This document shows, piece after piece, positions 49,198 through 57,496 of a stretch of DNA of 64,000 bases; within the stretch, counting starts at the first letter, position 1, and each line of letters opens with the position of its first letter. Under the pieces are notes generated by a model. It ran no database searches and had not been told where the DNA came from. It was given only the letters and a program-made list of their open reading frames with translations. Location of the stretch: positions 1 through 64,000 of the forward strand of contig NZ_JAYFUM010000004.1 of assembly GCF_034929435.1 (NCBI RefSeq). Direction: 5' to 3'. The position numbers were made by a program, and so were the translations under genes. The DNA is from Arcicella rigui. Lineage in GTDB: Bacteria; Bacteroidota; Bacteroidia; Cytophagales; Spirosomataceae.

Positions 49198-50322
49198 TTA
49201 AAACTTGTAAATCATTGCCCAAGTAAATGTTGATTGAGATTTTGTTTTAACGCCGTCTCCATCTGTAAAGAAATTCTTGTCATAAGAATCTACTCTAAAT
49301 TCTGGCTTCAACAATAAGTGACCATCTGCTACTGTGAAAGTTGGAGTCACTGTGATTGAATTAACTTTAACACCATTACCATCATAGTCTAACAAAGCAG
49401 TTACACCATCTTTGTTTGAGAACGATTCATATCTTGCACCTAAACTAAATGTACTTGTGAAGTCATATTTAGGATATACTGCAAAACCACCCCATGTTTT
49501 ACTTTCGCCTGCTGCATAAGTTTGTTTACCAGTTGCTGCATTCAAACCTAATAAGAATTTCTCAGTCACTTGGTATGTTGTAGTTAAGTCTAACAAGTTG
49601 TAAGTACCCTTATCAGTAAGACCGCTTGTTGCATCTTTTGTATTACGGTTAGCTGTAATACCGTTCACATATACATTCCATCCACCTACTGGCTGAACAA
49701 ATACTTGAGCGATTAAGCCTGGTTTGTTGTTATTACTGTAAAGTTGGTCAACACCATTTACAATACCACCCATCAAAGCAAATTTATCAGATACTGCGTA
49801 AGCAGCTTTAACACCAACATGGTAGAATGGACCATTGTTGAATAAGTTTGATAAAGAGTAGTGATAGTTTAATGGAGCATCGATTACTTCATAACCAATG
49901 TGAGTTCCGAACTGACCAGCTGTTAATGTTAATTTATCAGTAGGCTTCCAGTTGAAATATGCTTGTTTTATAGCTAAAGAAGTACCTCCATAACCGTTTC
50001 CTAATACACTTACAGCATTACCATAATTTCCTAAGTCAGCATTTGGACCGAAAGCTAAATCTACTACAACGTCAGTATTTTTGTAAGCATATCCAATTTT
50101 TGTTTGAATGAGACCCAATGAAAATCCAGTTTTCTGATCAAATGCTCTTGCTGTTCCTGATGCACCTGTATTCTTCATGTTTCTTGGATTATTGAAGTTC
50201 GCTAAATAGTAAGAATCAATATATCCAGAGAATGTTAGTTTACCTTTATCTTCCTCTTTATCTTGAGAAAATGCAGGAACTGCTAAAAACAAAGAAAATA
50301 ACGTGATTAAGGTTTTTTTCAT
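49198..50322 (-). CDS. Outer-membrane beta-barrel porin (BBP2/OmpL-like)
   Basis: A 374-residue porin with signal peptide (residues 1-19, VPAFSQ-DK). The mature chain is a barrel of about 16 strands (GKLTFSGYIDSYYLANFN, FSLGLIQTKIGYAYKNTDVV, LTLTAGQFGTHIGYEVID, FALMGGIVNGVDQLYSN, FSLGARYESFSNKDG) ending in a terminal Phe (WAMIYKF). The family has been called putative beta-barrel porin-2. As the gene directly upstream of amtB it may let ammonium or amine solutes through the outer membrane; that link is inferred from position. Confidence 0.88.
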   Translation of the reverse strand: MKKTLITLFSLFLAVPAFSQDKEEDKGKLTFSGYIDSYYLANFNNPRNMKNTGASGTARAFDQKTGFSLGLIQTKIGYAYKNTDVVVDLAFGPNADLGNYGNAVSVLGNGYGGTSLAIKQAYFNWKPTDKLTLTAGQFGTHIGYEVIDAPLNYHYSLSNLFNNGPFYHVGVKAAYAVSDKFALMGGIVNGVDQLYSNNNKPGLIAQVFVQPVGGWNVYVNGITANRNTKDATSGLTDKGTYNLLDLTTTYQVTEKFLLGLNAATGKQTYAAGESKTWGGFAVYPKYDFTSTFSLGARYESFSNKDGVTALLDYDGNGVKVNSITVTPTFTVADGHLLLKPEFRVDSYDKNFFTDGDGVKTKSQSTFTWAMIYKF

Positions 50323-50597
50323 AATAATATTTGGTTGAATGTTTAAATATTAATGCTTGATTACAGTGCAAATATTATAGGTAAAATTTACTATTCCAAA
50401 TTTTATGTGCAAATTTTTAACCTATTTTAGGCTTTTTTTCAAAAAATAATCCAAAATAGGGCTAAAATCAATCATATAATCATAAATTTTACTAATATTT
50501 TGCCTTTAAAAGTTCATTTTTAACTTATTCTGTAATAATGCAAAAAAACCAAATATTCTTAAATTAAAATTCCAAGATTTTATATAACTTTTCAAAC

Positions 50598-50634
50598 AAA
50601 AAAGCCCCGATTTTTATCAAATCGGGGCTTTTTA
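50598..50634 (-). terminator. Terminator of the ferredoxin gene
   Basis: Stem aaaagccccgatt / aatcggggctttt, T-run on the minus strand. It follows the ferredoxin stop at 50650. The remaining 50323-50597, upstream of the porin start, holds no gene that I can see. Confidence 0.9.
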
Positions 50635-50649
50635 AAAATGTTTTCTTTC

Positions 50650-50997
50650 TTATTCTGCGTGTAACCAAGCTTTCTTTGCCAAAAGGGTTTCTTCGTCTTC
50701 TTCGTGGTCTGGATCTGGAACACAACAATCGACTGGACAAACCGCAGCACACTGTGGTTCTTCATGAAATCCCATACATTCTGTACATTTATCTGATACT
50801 ATGTAATAAAATTCGTCAGAAACAGGCTGCATCGGGTCTTTACCACCGATTACAGTACCGTCTTCTAATTCAACGTCCACCAGTTTGGTTCCTCCCGACC
50901 AAGTCCATTCAACGCCACCTTCATATATTGCTGTATTTGGGCATTCTGGCTCGCAAGCACCGCAGTTGATGCATTCTTCGGTTATGATAATTGCCAT
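50650..50997 (-). CDS. 4Fe-4S dicluster ferredoxin
   Basis: A 115-residue ferredoxin. First cluster C9, C12, C15 with C19 (ECINCGACEPECP); second C71, C74, C83, C87 (DKCTECMGFHEEPQCAAVCP), with an extra C91-C92 pair. A 45-residue insert (VEWTWSGGTKLVDVELEDGT) between the clusters is typical of the Bacteroidota form. It passes electrons in the cytosol; partners are unknown. It is divergent from a LuxC-like acyl-CoA reductase gene, a pairing commonly seen in Bacteroidota. Confidence 0.96.
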   Translation of the reverse strand: MAIIITEECINCGACEPECPNTAIYEGGVEWTWSGGTKLVDVELEDGTVIGGKDPMQPVSDEFYYIVSDKCTECMGFHEEPQCAAVCPVDCCVPDPDHEEDEETLLAKKAWLHAE

Positions 50998-51168
50998 AGA
51001 AAATCTTTTTAATTATATATAATTATTTGGAAATTTTAATACTGAAGTACTTTTGCTTATCTTTCAAACAGTTCTTCGCTCAAAATCATTCACAAAATTA
51101 ATAGTTTAACCTTGAATAGCCTATAAAGTTTACAGAGTATCGAAAAAAAATATTTCGAGGGATTTCTG

Positions 51169-51176
51169 TAAATTTG
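51169..51176 (+). promoter_or_regulatory. -7 box of the acyl-CoA reductase gene
   Basis: TAAATTTG, 17 bp before the ATG at 51194. No clear -33 element. Confidence 0.4.
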
Positions 51177-51193
51177 TAGAAAATAACAATAAA

Positions 51194-52210
51194 ATGAATT
51201 TAGAAGCAAGAATTGAGGCATTTGTTGCACTGGGGAATTTCTTAAAAAATGAAGAAAATAAAACAGAAATTACTACTTGGGCTGATAGAGCTTCGCATCA
51301 AAATAATTGGTTTACGATTGAAAATTCGCTTAAATCATTAGATGCGATTGCTAATTATTTCTTAGATAAAACTTTACTGGAAAAGTGGATTGAAAATTAT
51401 AAGATAGCCGACAAACCTGAAACAGTAAAAAAAATCGGCGTTATCATGGCTGGAAATATTCCTGCAGTTGGTTTTCATGATTTATTGACTGTTGTACTTT
51501 CTGGACATATTTGTGTTGCCAAACTTAGCTCGCAAGACAGTGTTTTGATGCTGGCTTTGATTGAAAAATTATTAGAATTCAGCCCGGCTTTAAATATTAA
51601 AATTGGCGATAAAATGAACGATGTGGACGCTTTAATCGCTACGGGTTCTGATAATTCAGCTCGCTATTTTGAATATTATTTTAGAAATAAACCCCATATT
51701 ATTCGTCAAAATCGTAGTTCGGTTGCTATTTTGAATGGACAAGAGTCGGTTGAAGATTTTATGAATCTTGGACATGACATCACGGATTATTACGGGCTTG
51801 GTTGTAGAAATATTTCTAAGTTTTACGTACCAGAAGATTACGATTTCACTCAATTTTATGATATAATCGAACCTCTTGGCGATGTTTTTTATCATAACAA
51901 GTATAAAAACAATTACGACTACAATAAGTCTATTTACTTAGTAAACCGCCAACATCATTTTGATAATGGTTTTTTAATTTTGACTGAAAATGATTCTTTG
52001 GTATCGCCTATTTCAGTTATTTTTTATGAGAAGTATCAAAATTTAGAAGATTTGAACCAAAAGATTGCAGAAAAAGCTGATAAAATTCAATGTATTGTTT
52101 CTAAGGATGCTTGGTATGAAAATAGCTTGGCTTTTGGAGAAACACAAAAACCGCAATTGTGGGATTATGCCGACGGAGTAGATACCATGCGTTTTCTATT
52201 AGATTTATAA
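51194..52210 (+). CDS. LuxC-like acyl-CoA reductase
   Basis: A 338-residue member of the acyl-CoA reductase family that makes fatty aldehydes from acyl-CoA with NADPH. The nucleophile is C204 in YYGLGCRNISK, and the nucleotide-binding start is KIGVIMAGNIPAVGFHD (80-96). The protein is shorter than LuxC of luminous bacteria (about 480 residues). No luciferase gene is present; in Bacteroidota the enzyme probably serves lipid or wax metabolism. It is divergent from a dicluster ferredoxin gene. Confidence 0.88.
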   Translation: MNLEARIEAFVALGNFLKNEENKTEITTWADRASHQNNWFTIENSLKSLDAIANYFLDKTLLEKWIENYKIADKPETVKKIGVIMAGNIPAVGFHDLLTVVLSGHICVAKLSSQDSVLMLALIEKLLEFSPALNIKIGDKMNDVDALIATGSDNSARYFEYYFRNKPHIIRQNRSSVAILNGQESVEDFMNLGHDITDYYGLGCRNISKFYVPEDYDFTQFYDIIEPLGDVFYHNKYKNNYDYNKSIYLVNRQHHFDNGFLILTENDSLVSPISVIFYEKYQNLEDLNQKIAEKADKIQCIVSKDAWYENSLAFGETQKPQLWDYADGVDTMRFLLDL

Positions 52211-52252
52211 AACAAAAAGGGCTTAAAGTTAACATTTAAGCCCTTTTTGTTT
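52211..52252. terminator. Bidirectional terminator
   Basis: Stem aacaaaaagggcttaaa / tttaagccctttttgttt with a short loop, between the convergent reductase and DUF2147 genes. Confidence 0.88.
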
Positions 52253-52689
52253 TATTCTGCTCTGTATAAAGTAACGGTTTTGCCAAAAATTGGCTTTCCG
52301 ATATAGCCTCGTAAATCAAGTGTATTCTTATTTTTCAATGACATCTTTCCAGCCACTGTTCTTCCTGTTCGTACATCGTAAATTTCACCGTCTGTCCAAG
52401 TGTTATTTCCTTCAAAAATAAAATTATTAAAGATTGTCAAACCTAATACGCTTCTTGAACGCAATTTACTATCTGGATTTTTGCTGTCTGTAACTGCTTT
52501 TCCATTGACTAATGGATTTTTCAACCAAACAACTTTTCCAAAATATTGATTTTGAACTTTATAAATTTGAATTTTTGAGGCTTTATCATCCGTAAACCAA
52601 GTACCAACTATCAATTCTGAATCCTCATTTGAGGCAAATGTCCAAGAAGAGGAAAGTAAAATGATTAAAAATAATTTAAGGTTTCTCAT
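52252..52689 (-). CDS. DUF2147 exported protein
   Basis: A 145-residue exported protein, signal peptide residues 1-19 (SWTFA-SN). The mature part matches DUF2147: VGTWFTDDKASKIQIYK, a WLKNPLVNGKAVTDSKNP segment and DGEIYDVRTGRTVAGKMSL, then LDLRGYIGKPIFGKTVTLYRA. The family is a small beta-rich, lipocalin-like domain, usually in outer-envelope contexts, with no proven function. It overlaps the 3' end of the PAP2 gene by 14 nt on the same strand. Confidence 0.9.
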   Translation of the reverse strand: MRNLKLFLIILLSSSWTFASNEDSELIVGTWFTDDKASKIQIYKVQNQYFGKVVWLKNPLVNGKAVTDSKNPDSKLRSRSVLGLTIFNNFIFEGNNTWTDGEIYDVRTGRTVAGKMSLKNKNTLDLRGYIGKPIFGKTVTLYRAE

Positions 52690-53236
52690 GGTTTACTCTT
52701 AATAAATAATATTGATAAAGTCTAAAGCTTATAAAAGCTGACATTACGCCTACGCCTGCTCCTGCCAGTACATCAAGCGGATAATGTACGCCAACGTAAA
52801 TACGGCTGTAAGATATAATTATTGCCCAAACAAAAAGAATTTTTACCCAAGCATAGTCTTTACCAATCAACAACAATAAGCTCATGGCTAATGTAAAAGA
52901 ATTGGCTGCATGAGAGGAGCAAAAACCAAATTGTCCACCACAATTGCCCACCACGTGTACTAAATGTTGAATGGCGGGTTCGTGACAAGGACGTAAACGT
53001 TGAACTAAAGGTTTGAAAAAAGATGAACAAATTTGGTCTGAAAGTACCACGCTGAGTATCACAGCAATTAATATGGCAACTGACTTACTTTTATAACGCC
53101 AAACCAACAGACCAATTATCAAAACATAAAGAGGAATCCATGAATTTCTACCTGAAATCCATTCCATAATGGGATCTAAAGTTGAATTATGTAATGAATT
53201 TAACCAAAGAAAAAGGTAGGTATCAAGTTGGTTCAT
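52676..53236 (-). CDS. PAP2-family membrane phosphatase
   Basis: A 186-residue membrane phosphatase with five or six helices. The three PAP2 motifs are KPLVQRLRP (motif 1), FCSSHAANS (motif 2, here SSHA where PSGH is usual) and SRIYVGVHYPLD (motif 3), carrying the catalytic histidines. It dephosphorylates lipid phosphates such as undecaprenyl pyrophosphate or phosphatidic acid at the membrane face. It is the gene before DUF2147, with which it overlaps by 14 nt. Confidence 0.93.
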   Translation of the reverse strand: MNQLDTYLFLWLNSLHNSTLDPIMEWISGRNSWIPLYVLIIGLLVWRYKSKSVAILIAVILSVVLSDQICSSFFKPLVQRLRPCHEPAIQHLVHVVGNCGGQFGFCSSHAANSFTLAMSLLLLIGKDYAWVKILFVWAIIISYSRIYVGVHYPLDVLAGAGVGVMSAFISFRLYQYYLLRVNHEKP

Positions 53237-53258
53237 CTGTTTATGGATTGAAAGTTTA

Positions 53259-54230
53259 TTAAAAATTCATTCTTTCTCTTACTCGCTCAATGGTTGTTTT
53301 GGCAATTACTTCTGCTTTGGCTTCCCCTTCTTGTAGTTTTTGCTCTAATTCTGGAATATTATTCATGTAATAATTGAATAATTCTCTTTCCTTGGCAAAT
53401 TCACGAACCAAAACACTGTGTAAAGCTTGCTTGGCATGACCATAACCGTACCCTCCTGCCAAGTAATTGGCTCTCATTTCTTCAATCTCTGCCTCAGTAG
53501 CCACTAATGAGTATAGTTTGAAGACATTATCTGTATCAGGATTTTTGGGTTCTTCTAAAGGCGTTGTATCGGTCACAATCTTCTTGACAGATTTCAATAA
53601 ATCTTTTTCATTCAAGAATATGTCAATATAATTACCGTAAGATTTAGACATTTTTTGTCCATCTGTTCCGGGAATTACCATGACAGTTTCATCAATTTTG
53701 GCTTCTGGCAACAGTAAAGTACCTTCGCCATAAATATTATTGAAAGTAACACCCAAATCACGTGTCATTTCTAAGTGCTGACGCTGGTCTTTTCCTACTG
53801 GAACAAGGTGAGCGTCGTAAAGCATAATATCTGCCGCTTGTAACACTGGATAAGTAAACAAACCCGCATTTACACTGGCTAATTTTTCTGATTTTTCTTT
53901 AAAACTATGACCGTTCGCCAACATTGGGAACGGGGTTACGCAACTTAAATACCACATCAATTCGGTGTGATAACCTGCTAATTTAGATTGACGATAAAAG
54001 AAGTTTTTGTCTGCATCAAATCCACAAGCTAACCAAGCTGCTGCAATCGCATAAGTATTTTCACGAAGTTGTTTTCCGTCTTTTAAGGAAGTAAGTGTAT
54101 GTAAATCGGCAATGAATAAAAAGGATTCATTAGCTGGATTTTTTGATAATTCGATGGCTGGACGAATAGCACCGAGTACATTACCTAAATGTGGTCTGCC
54201 TGATGCTTGTATGCCTGTTAGAATTCGCAT
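53259..54230 (-). CDS. trpS: Tryptophanyl-tRNA synthetase
   Basis: A 323-residue class Ic synthetase that charges tRNA-Trp. The HIGH-like motif is PHLGN (13-17) in GIQASGRPHLGNVLGA, and the KMSKS loop lies near residue 195 (DGQKMSKSYGN). Tryptophan-pocket segments SCVTPFPMLANGHSF and DIMLYDAHLVPVGKDQ are conserved. A usual, compact bacterial TrpS. It ends 22 bp before the PAP2 gene and could be transcribed with it. Confidence 0.96.
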   Translation of the reverse strand: MRILTGIQASGRPHLGNVLGAIRPAIELSKNPANESFLFIADLHTLTSLKDGKQLRENTYAIAAAWLACGFDADKNFFYRQSKLAGYHTELMWYLSCVTPFPMLANGHSFKEKSEKLASVNAGLFTYPVLQAADIMLYDAHLVPVGKDQRQHLEMTRDLGVTFNNIYGEGTLLLPEAKIDETVMVIPGTDGQKMSKSYGNYIDIFLNEKDLLKSVKKIVTDTTPLEEPKNPDTDNVFKLYSLVATEAEIEEMRANYLAGGYGYGHAKQALHSVLVREFAKERELFNYYMNNIPELEQKLQEGEAKAEVIAKTTIERVRERMNF

Positions 54231-54333
54231 TTGTTGGGAGTATTTTTTTATAAATTAGATTCTGTAAAATGAATATTCATGATTTAATAAGAGGGTTTTA
54301 TCCATAAGTAATTCATTATCAAAAAAATTATAA

Positions 54334-54373
54334 GACTAATTACTAATTACTATTCTCTAATCACCACTTATAA
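54334..54373. repeat. 'actaattactaatt' / 'ctaatcaccac' intergenic repeat
   Basis: Words gactaattactaattactat and tctctaatcaccactt in the 300-bp gap between trpS (start 54230, -) and the DUF2461 gene (start 54531, +). Same vocabulary as 34483-34517, reverse complement of 3587-3618. The rest of the gap shows nothing clear apart from AT-rich promoter-like sequence. Confidence 0.4.
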
Positions 54374-54530
54374 AGCTTACTAACGCTCAATTTTAAAATG
54401 TCTTTATTTTACAAAATTGAGTAAAATCCTTGAATTCCTCAAATCAAGCTTCACTGATTTTATGTAACTTCACGAATTAAGCCCTGAAACTTTGGCTTCC
54501 TTTTTTCATTTTCATAACTAAAATCTAACA

Positions 54531-55214
54531 ATGGCGATTCAACCCTCTACTTTCGATTACCTCAATTTGTTGAAAGAAAATAATACTCGTGAATGGTTTC
54601 ATGCCAATAAAAAAACTTACGATGGAGTAAAAGCCAATTTTGAAGAAACAATAAAAGCTTTGATAGAAAGTATTGGTACTTTTGAAGATATGCGTGGCGT
54701 GGAAGTAAAAGACTGTAATTATCGTATTGCTCGTGATGTTCGCTTTAGTAAAGATAAAGCTCCTTATAAAACTTGGCTTTCGGCAAGTTTTTCAGAAGGT
54801 GGCAGAAAATCAGGGAAAATGGATTATTACTTGCACATTCAAGACGGAGAGTCTTTTTTGGGTGGAGGAATGTACTCGCCTACACCTGAGCAATTAGCTA
54901 AACTTCGTCAAGAAATTGACTACAATGCTCAAGAATTAAAAGATATTATTTACAATCCAAAATTTATAGAAGTTTTTGGCGAAGCCGAAGGCGAGTCTGT
55001 AAAATCTGCTCCAAAAGGTTATGCTAAAGACCATCCCGAAATTGAATTACTCCGTAAAAAACAATTATTCTTTTGGCATAAATTCACCAATGAAGAGGTT
55101 TGTTCAGAAAACTTTGTAAAACAAGTAAGTGACGTTTGTTTTACTTTAAAACCTTTTTTAGATTTTCTGAACTATGTGTTTTTCAGTGAACAAGAACCAA
55201 CTATTATTTTGTAA
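54531..55214 (+). CDS. DUF2461 (TIGR02453) protein
   Basis: A 227-residue cytosolic protein of unknown function. Family blocks: STFDYLNLLKENNTREWFHANK (6-27), DVRFSKDKAPYKTWLSASFS (81-100), GESFLGGGMYSPTPEQLAKLR, and HPEIELLRKKQLFFWHKF. No catalytic site is known. It is the convergent neighbour of an EEP-family gene, with 11 nt overlapping at the 3' ends. Confidence 0.92.
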   Translation: MAIQPSTFDYLNLLKENNTREWFHANKKTYDGVKANFEETIKALIESIGTFEDMRGVEVKDCNYRIARDVRFSKDKAPYKTWLSASFSEGGRKSGKMDYYLHIQDGESFLGGGMYSPTPEQLAKLRQEIDYNAQELKDIIYNPKFIEVFGEAEGESVKSAPKGYAKDHPEIELLRKKQLFFWHKFTNEEVCSENFVKQVSDVCFTLKPFLDFLNYVFFSEQEPTIIL

Positions 55215-56343
55215 AAGCCAAATCTGCGGAGGATTTTAAAGTATATTGAGCAATTACTGGAAAATGGTCGGACATGGTAATATCTGAAAGTGTATGACAA
55301 GACTGTACATTCCATTCTGAACTAAAAAACTGCTGGTCGATGCGTACACAGTAAGGTTGGCGATTAAGTGTAAAACCCAAACCTTTTCCTACTTCTTCAA
55401 AAGCATTTTTAAAATTCAAACTTAATTTTCCGTAAGCAAAACCAAAGGGGGTTTCGTTGAAATCCCCGCAAATAATTACAGGATATTTGCTGCCAGTTAC
55501 ATACGATTCTACTTCTTTCAATTGTTCGTTTCTGTATTCAAAACCTACTTTCAATTTATCAAAGCTATCGGCGATTTCACGACAAAAAAGTAAAAACTCT
55601 CCTTTTTTTAAAGCTTCAATACTTTGGTTGATTCTTACGCCCATCGACCATAAGTGTGCATTTACTACTCTAACGGTATCGTTTCCGTAAACGATGTCAG
55701 CACAAATAAAACCATTGATTTTAGGCCCGTAGGCTTTATCCCAAATTTTTCCGTATTGTCGAACAATTGGAAATTGAGAAAACATTGCCAAACCAACCGA
55801 ACGGTTTTCTTCAAACTTAGTTAATCTTTCAACTTTATGCTGATATAATTTTTCCAGATTTTCGTTGGGAGAATACTCTTGAAAACAAGCAATATCCGAC
55901 TTTAATGCCGCCCATTTGTTGGTTTTATCACCTGAAAAACATTCACCATTAAAACTCAGTACTTTTAATGAATTAATGGTACTTATATTTTCAGATTCAG
56001 TATTTGTGCCTATCAATCTTTTCAAAATCGGTAAACTCATCAACAGCCAAATGAACCCAATCGTTGCTACTACTTTTTGTTTTTTGAAAAGCAAATAAAT
56101 ACTGGCAATAAAACCCAAAAGAATCGCTATTGGCAAACTCATCATGATAAATCCTGTTGTCCAATGGTCGAAGATGGGATAATGACAAAATGACATTGTG
56201 ACAAACAAGTACAAAATCGTAGTGTACGAACGTGGATATTCTTTGAAGAAGGCAAAGCCCATTCTAAATCCTTCGAGCATACTGCTGATAATTTTGAAAG
56301 GTATCAACAGAAAAATAAGTATGAAGCGACTGTAAATAACCAT
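55204..56343 (-). CDS. Membrane-anchored endonuclease/exonuclease/phosphatase-family protein
   Basis: A 379-residue protein. Three hydrophobic helices in residues about 5-120 precede a catalytic EEP domain facing outward or cytosolic (topology not clear). The motifs are LKVLSFNGEC (metal-binding Asn), DIACFQEYSPNE (Glu), AHLWSMGVRINQS, VIICGDFNETPFG (Asp/Asn) and DITMSDHFPVIAQ (catalytic Asp-His). It hydrolyses a phosphodiester or phosphate, possibly a nucleic acid or lipid. Membrane-linked members of this type are common in Bacteroidota and uncharacterised. It overlaps DUF2461 by 11 nt tail to tail. Confidence 0.9.
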   Translation of the reverse strand: MVIYSRFILIFLLIPFKIISSMLEGFRMGFAFFKEYPRSYTTILYLFVTMSFCHYPIFDHWTTGFIMMSLPIAILLGFIASIYLLFKKQKVVATIGFIWLLMSLPILKRLIGTNTESENISTINSLKVLSFNGECFSGDKTNKWAALKSDIACFQEYSPNENLEKLYQHKVERLTKFEENRSVGLAMFSQFPIVRQYGKIWDKAYGPKINGFICADIVYGNDTVRVVNAHLWSMGVRINQSIEALKKGEFLLFCREIADSFDKLKVGFEYRNEQLKEVESYVTGSKYPVIICGDFNETPFGFAYGKLSLNFKNAFEEVGKGLGFTLNRQPYCVRIDQQFFSSEWNVQSCHTLSDITMSDHFPVIAQYTLKSSADLAFTK

Positions 56344-56403
56344 TGTATGCTTTTTTTTGATAAAATAATTAAAAGTCTTTCAAAACTGACCCTCTAAGAA
56401 AAA

Positions 56404-56432
56404 CGAAGGCGAAGTTTTTAATACTTCGCCTC
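56404..56432 (-). terminator. Terminator of the coiled-coil gene
   Basis: Stem ggcgaagt / acttcgcc with a T-run on the minus strand, 21 bp after the stop at 56453. Confidence 0.7.
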
Positions 56433-56452
56433 ATTTGTTGGGTTTTATTTTT

Positions 56453-57394
56453 CTACTTTACTTCAAAAGAGCCATTGCCAATTTTAAAGCCTTCTGAGTA
56501 TAATTCGATACTGTATTTACCGGCTTGATACTGAGAGCTTTTTCCGTAAACAATGTCCACTTTTTGGTCGTTGTTTTCAAATAAAACACCTTGTTTGAAG
56601 CTGTACCCTAATTCTTTTCCGTCGTAGTTTAAAGTACCTGCACTACCGTCTTCGCTGATAACAGCTCCGTTTTGGTCGATTACTCTAACGAAAATATCTT
56701 TGATGTTTTTCTCAGCCACTGGGTTTGAAGGCATAATAAACGAAATTTTCAACTTACTGATTTTTGATGCTTTGAATACTCCGCCGTCACGCACTTTACC
56801 ATTTGAAGCCAAAGCATATACTTGTACGTTGATGGCTTTCATGGCTTTAGCGATAGAAACTTTCTGTTTTAACTCATCGTTTTGTGAAGAAAAGTCAGAA
56901 ACGGTTTTAGTAAGTGTTGCTTTCTCTGATTTCAATCCTGTGTTTTCAGAAATTACTTTTTCTTTTTCTTCTTCTAACAATTTAGCACGAGCAATCAAAT
57001 CTCCATTTTCAGATTTAAGTCTTGTAATTTCGTCATCTTTGATTTCCAAGAATGCCTCGTACTCTTTAATCATTGAGTCGTATTTCTGAACAGAAAAATT
57101 CAAATCTGATTTCAATTTTTTCTTGTCGCCTTCCAAACGAAGTTTAACGGCTTCCAATTCAGCTATGTCACCACCAAGTTTTTTAATTTCTTCAATTTTT
57201 ACATTAAGTACTGTTGAAATTGAATCTAATTTGATTTGTGCTGTTGAAAGTTGCTCTACTTTGGTTGTTAATGACTGTTGAAGCTCGAAGGTTTCGTTTC
57301 TTGCCCCCATGAATAAGTAAGTCAATAAAGCAACAATACCCACCAATACTCCAATGGCAATTTTCAATAATCCTTGATTGTTGTTAGTTTCCAT
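56453..57394 (-). CDS. Membrane-anchored coiled-coil protein of unknown function
   Basis: A 313-residue protein. A short N-terminal tail is followed by one membrane helix (about residues 9-30, KIAIGVLVGIVALLTYLF), then a long coiled coil (about 35-185, heptads rich in Leu/Lys/Glu such as KLDSISTVLNVKIEEIKKL and LKSENGDLIARAKLLEEEKE), then a beta domain (about 190-313, AINVQVYALASNGKVRDGG..ISFIMPSNPVAEKNIKDIFVRVID). The topology places the coil and beta domain outside the inner membrane. Conserved in Bacteroidota but I know no function. It precedes a two-component system on the same strand with a 102-bp gap. Confidence 0.75.
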   Translation of the reverse strand: METNNNQGLLKIAIGVLVGIVALLTYLFMGARNETFELQQSLTTKVEQLSTAQIKLDSISTVLNVKIEEIKKLGGDIAELEAVKLRLEGDKKKLKSDLNFSVQKYDSMIKEYEAFLEIKDDEITRLKSENGDLIARAKLLEEEKEKVISENTGLKSEKATLTKTVSDFSSQNDELKQKVSIAKAMKAINVQVYALASNGKVRDGGVFKASKISKLKISFIMPSNPVAEKNIKDIFVRVIDQNGAVISEDGSAGTLNYDGKELGYSFKQGVLFENNDQKVDIVYGKSSQYQAGKYSIELYSEGFKIGNGSFEVK

Positions 57395-57496
57395 AGCTAT
57401 TTTATTTGAGATTAATTAATTTTTTGATGACACAAAGTAAGTACTCTTATCTTAAAGAGGAGTTAAAACGACCTTAATTTTACCTTAAAATTACAT

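Noticed and set aside
51194..52210. Bioluminescence (lux) locus
   Set aside because: A LuxC-like reductase is present but no luxAB, luxD or luxE; Bacteroidota carry this gene without light production.
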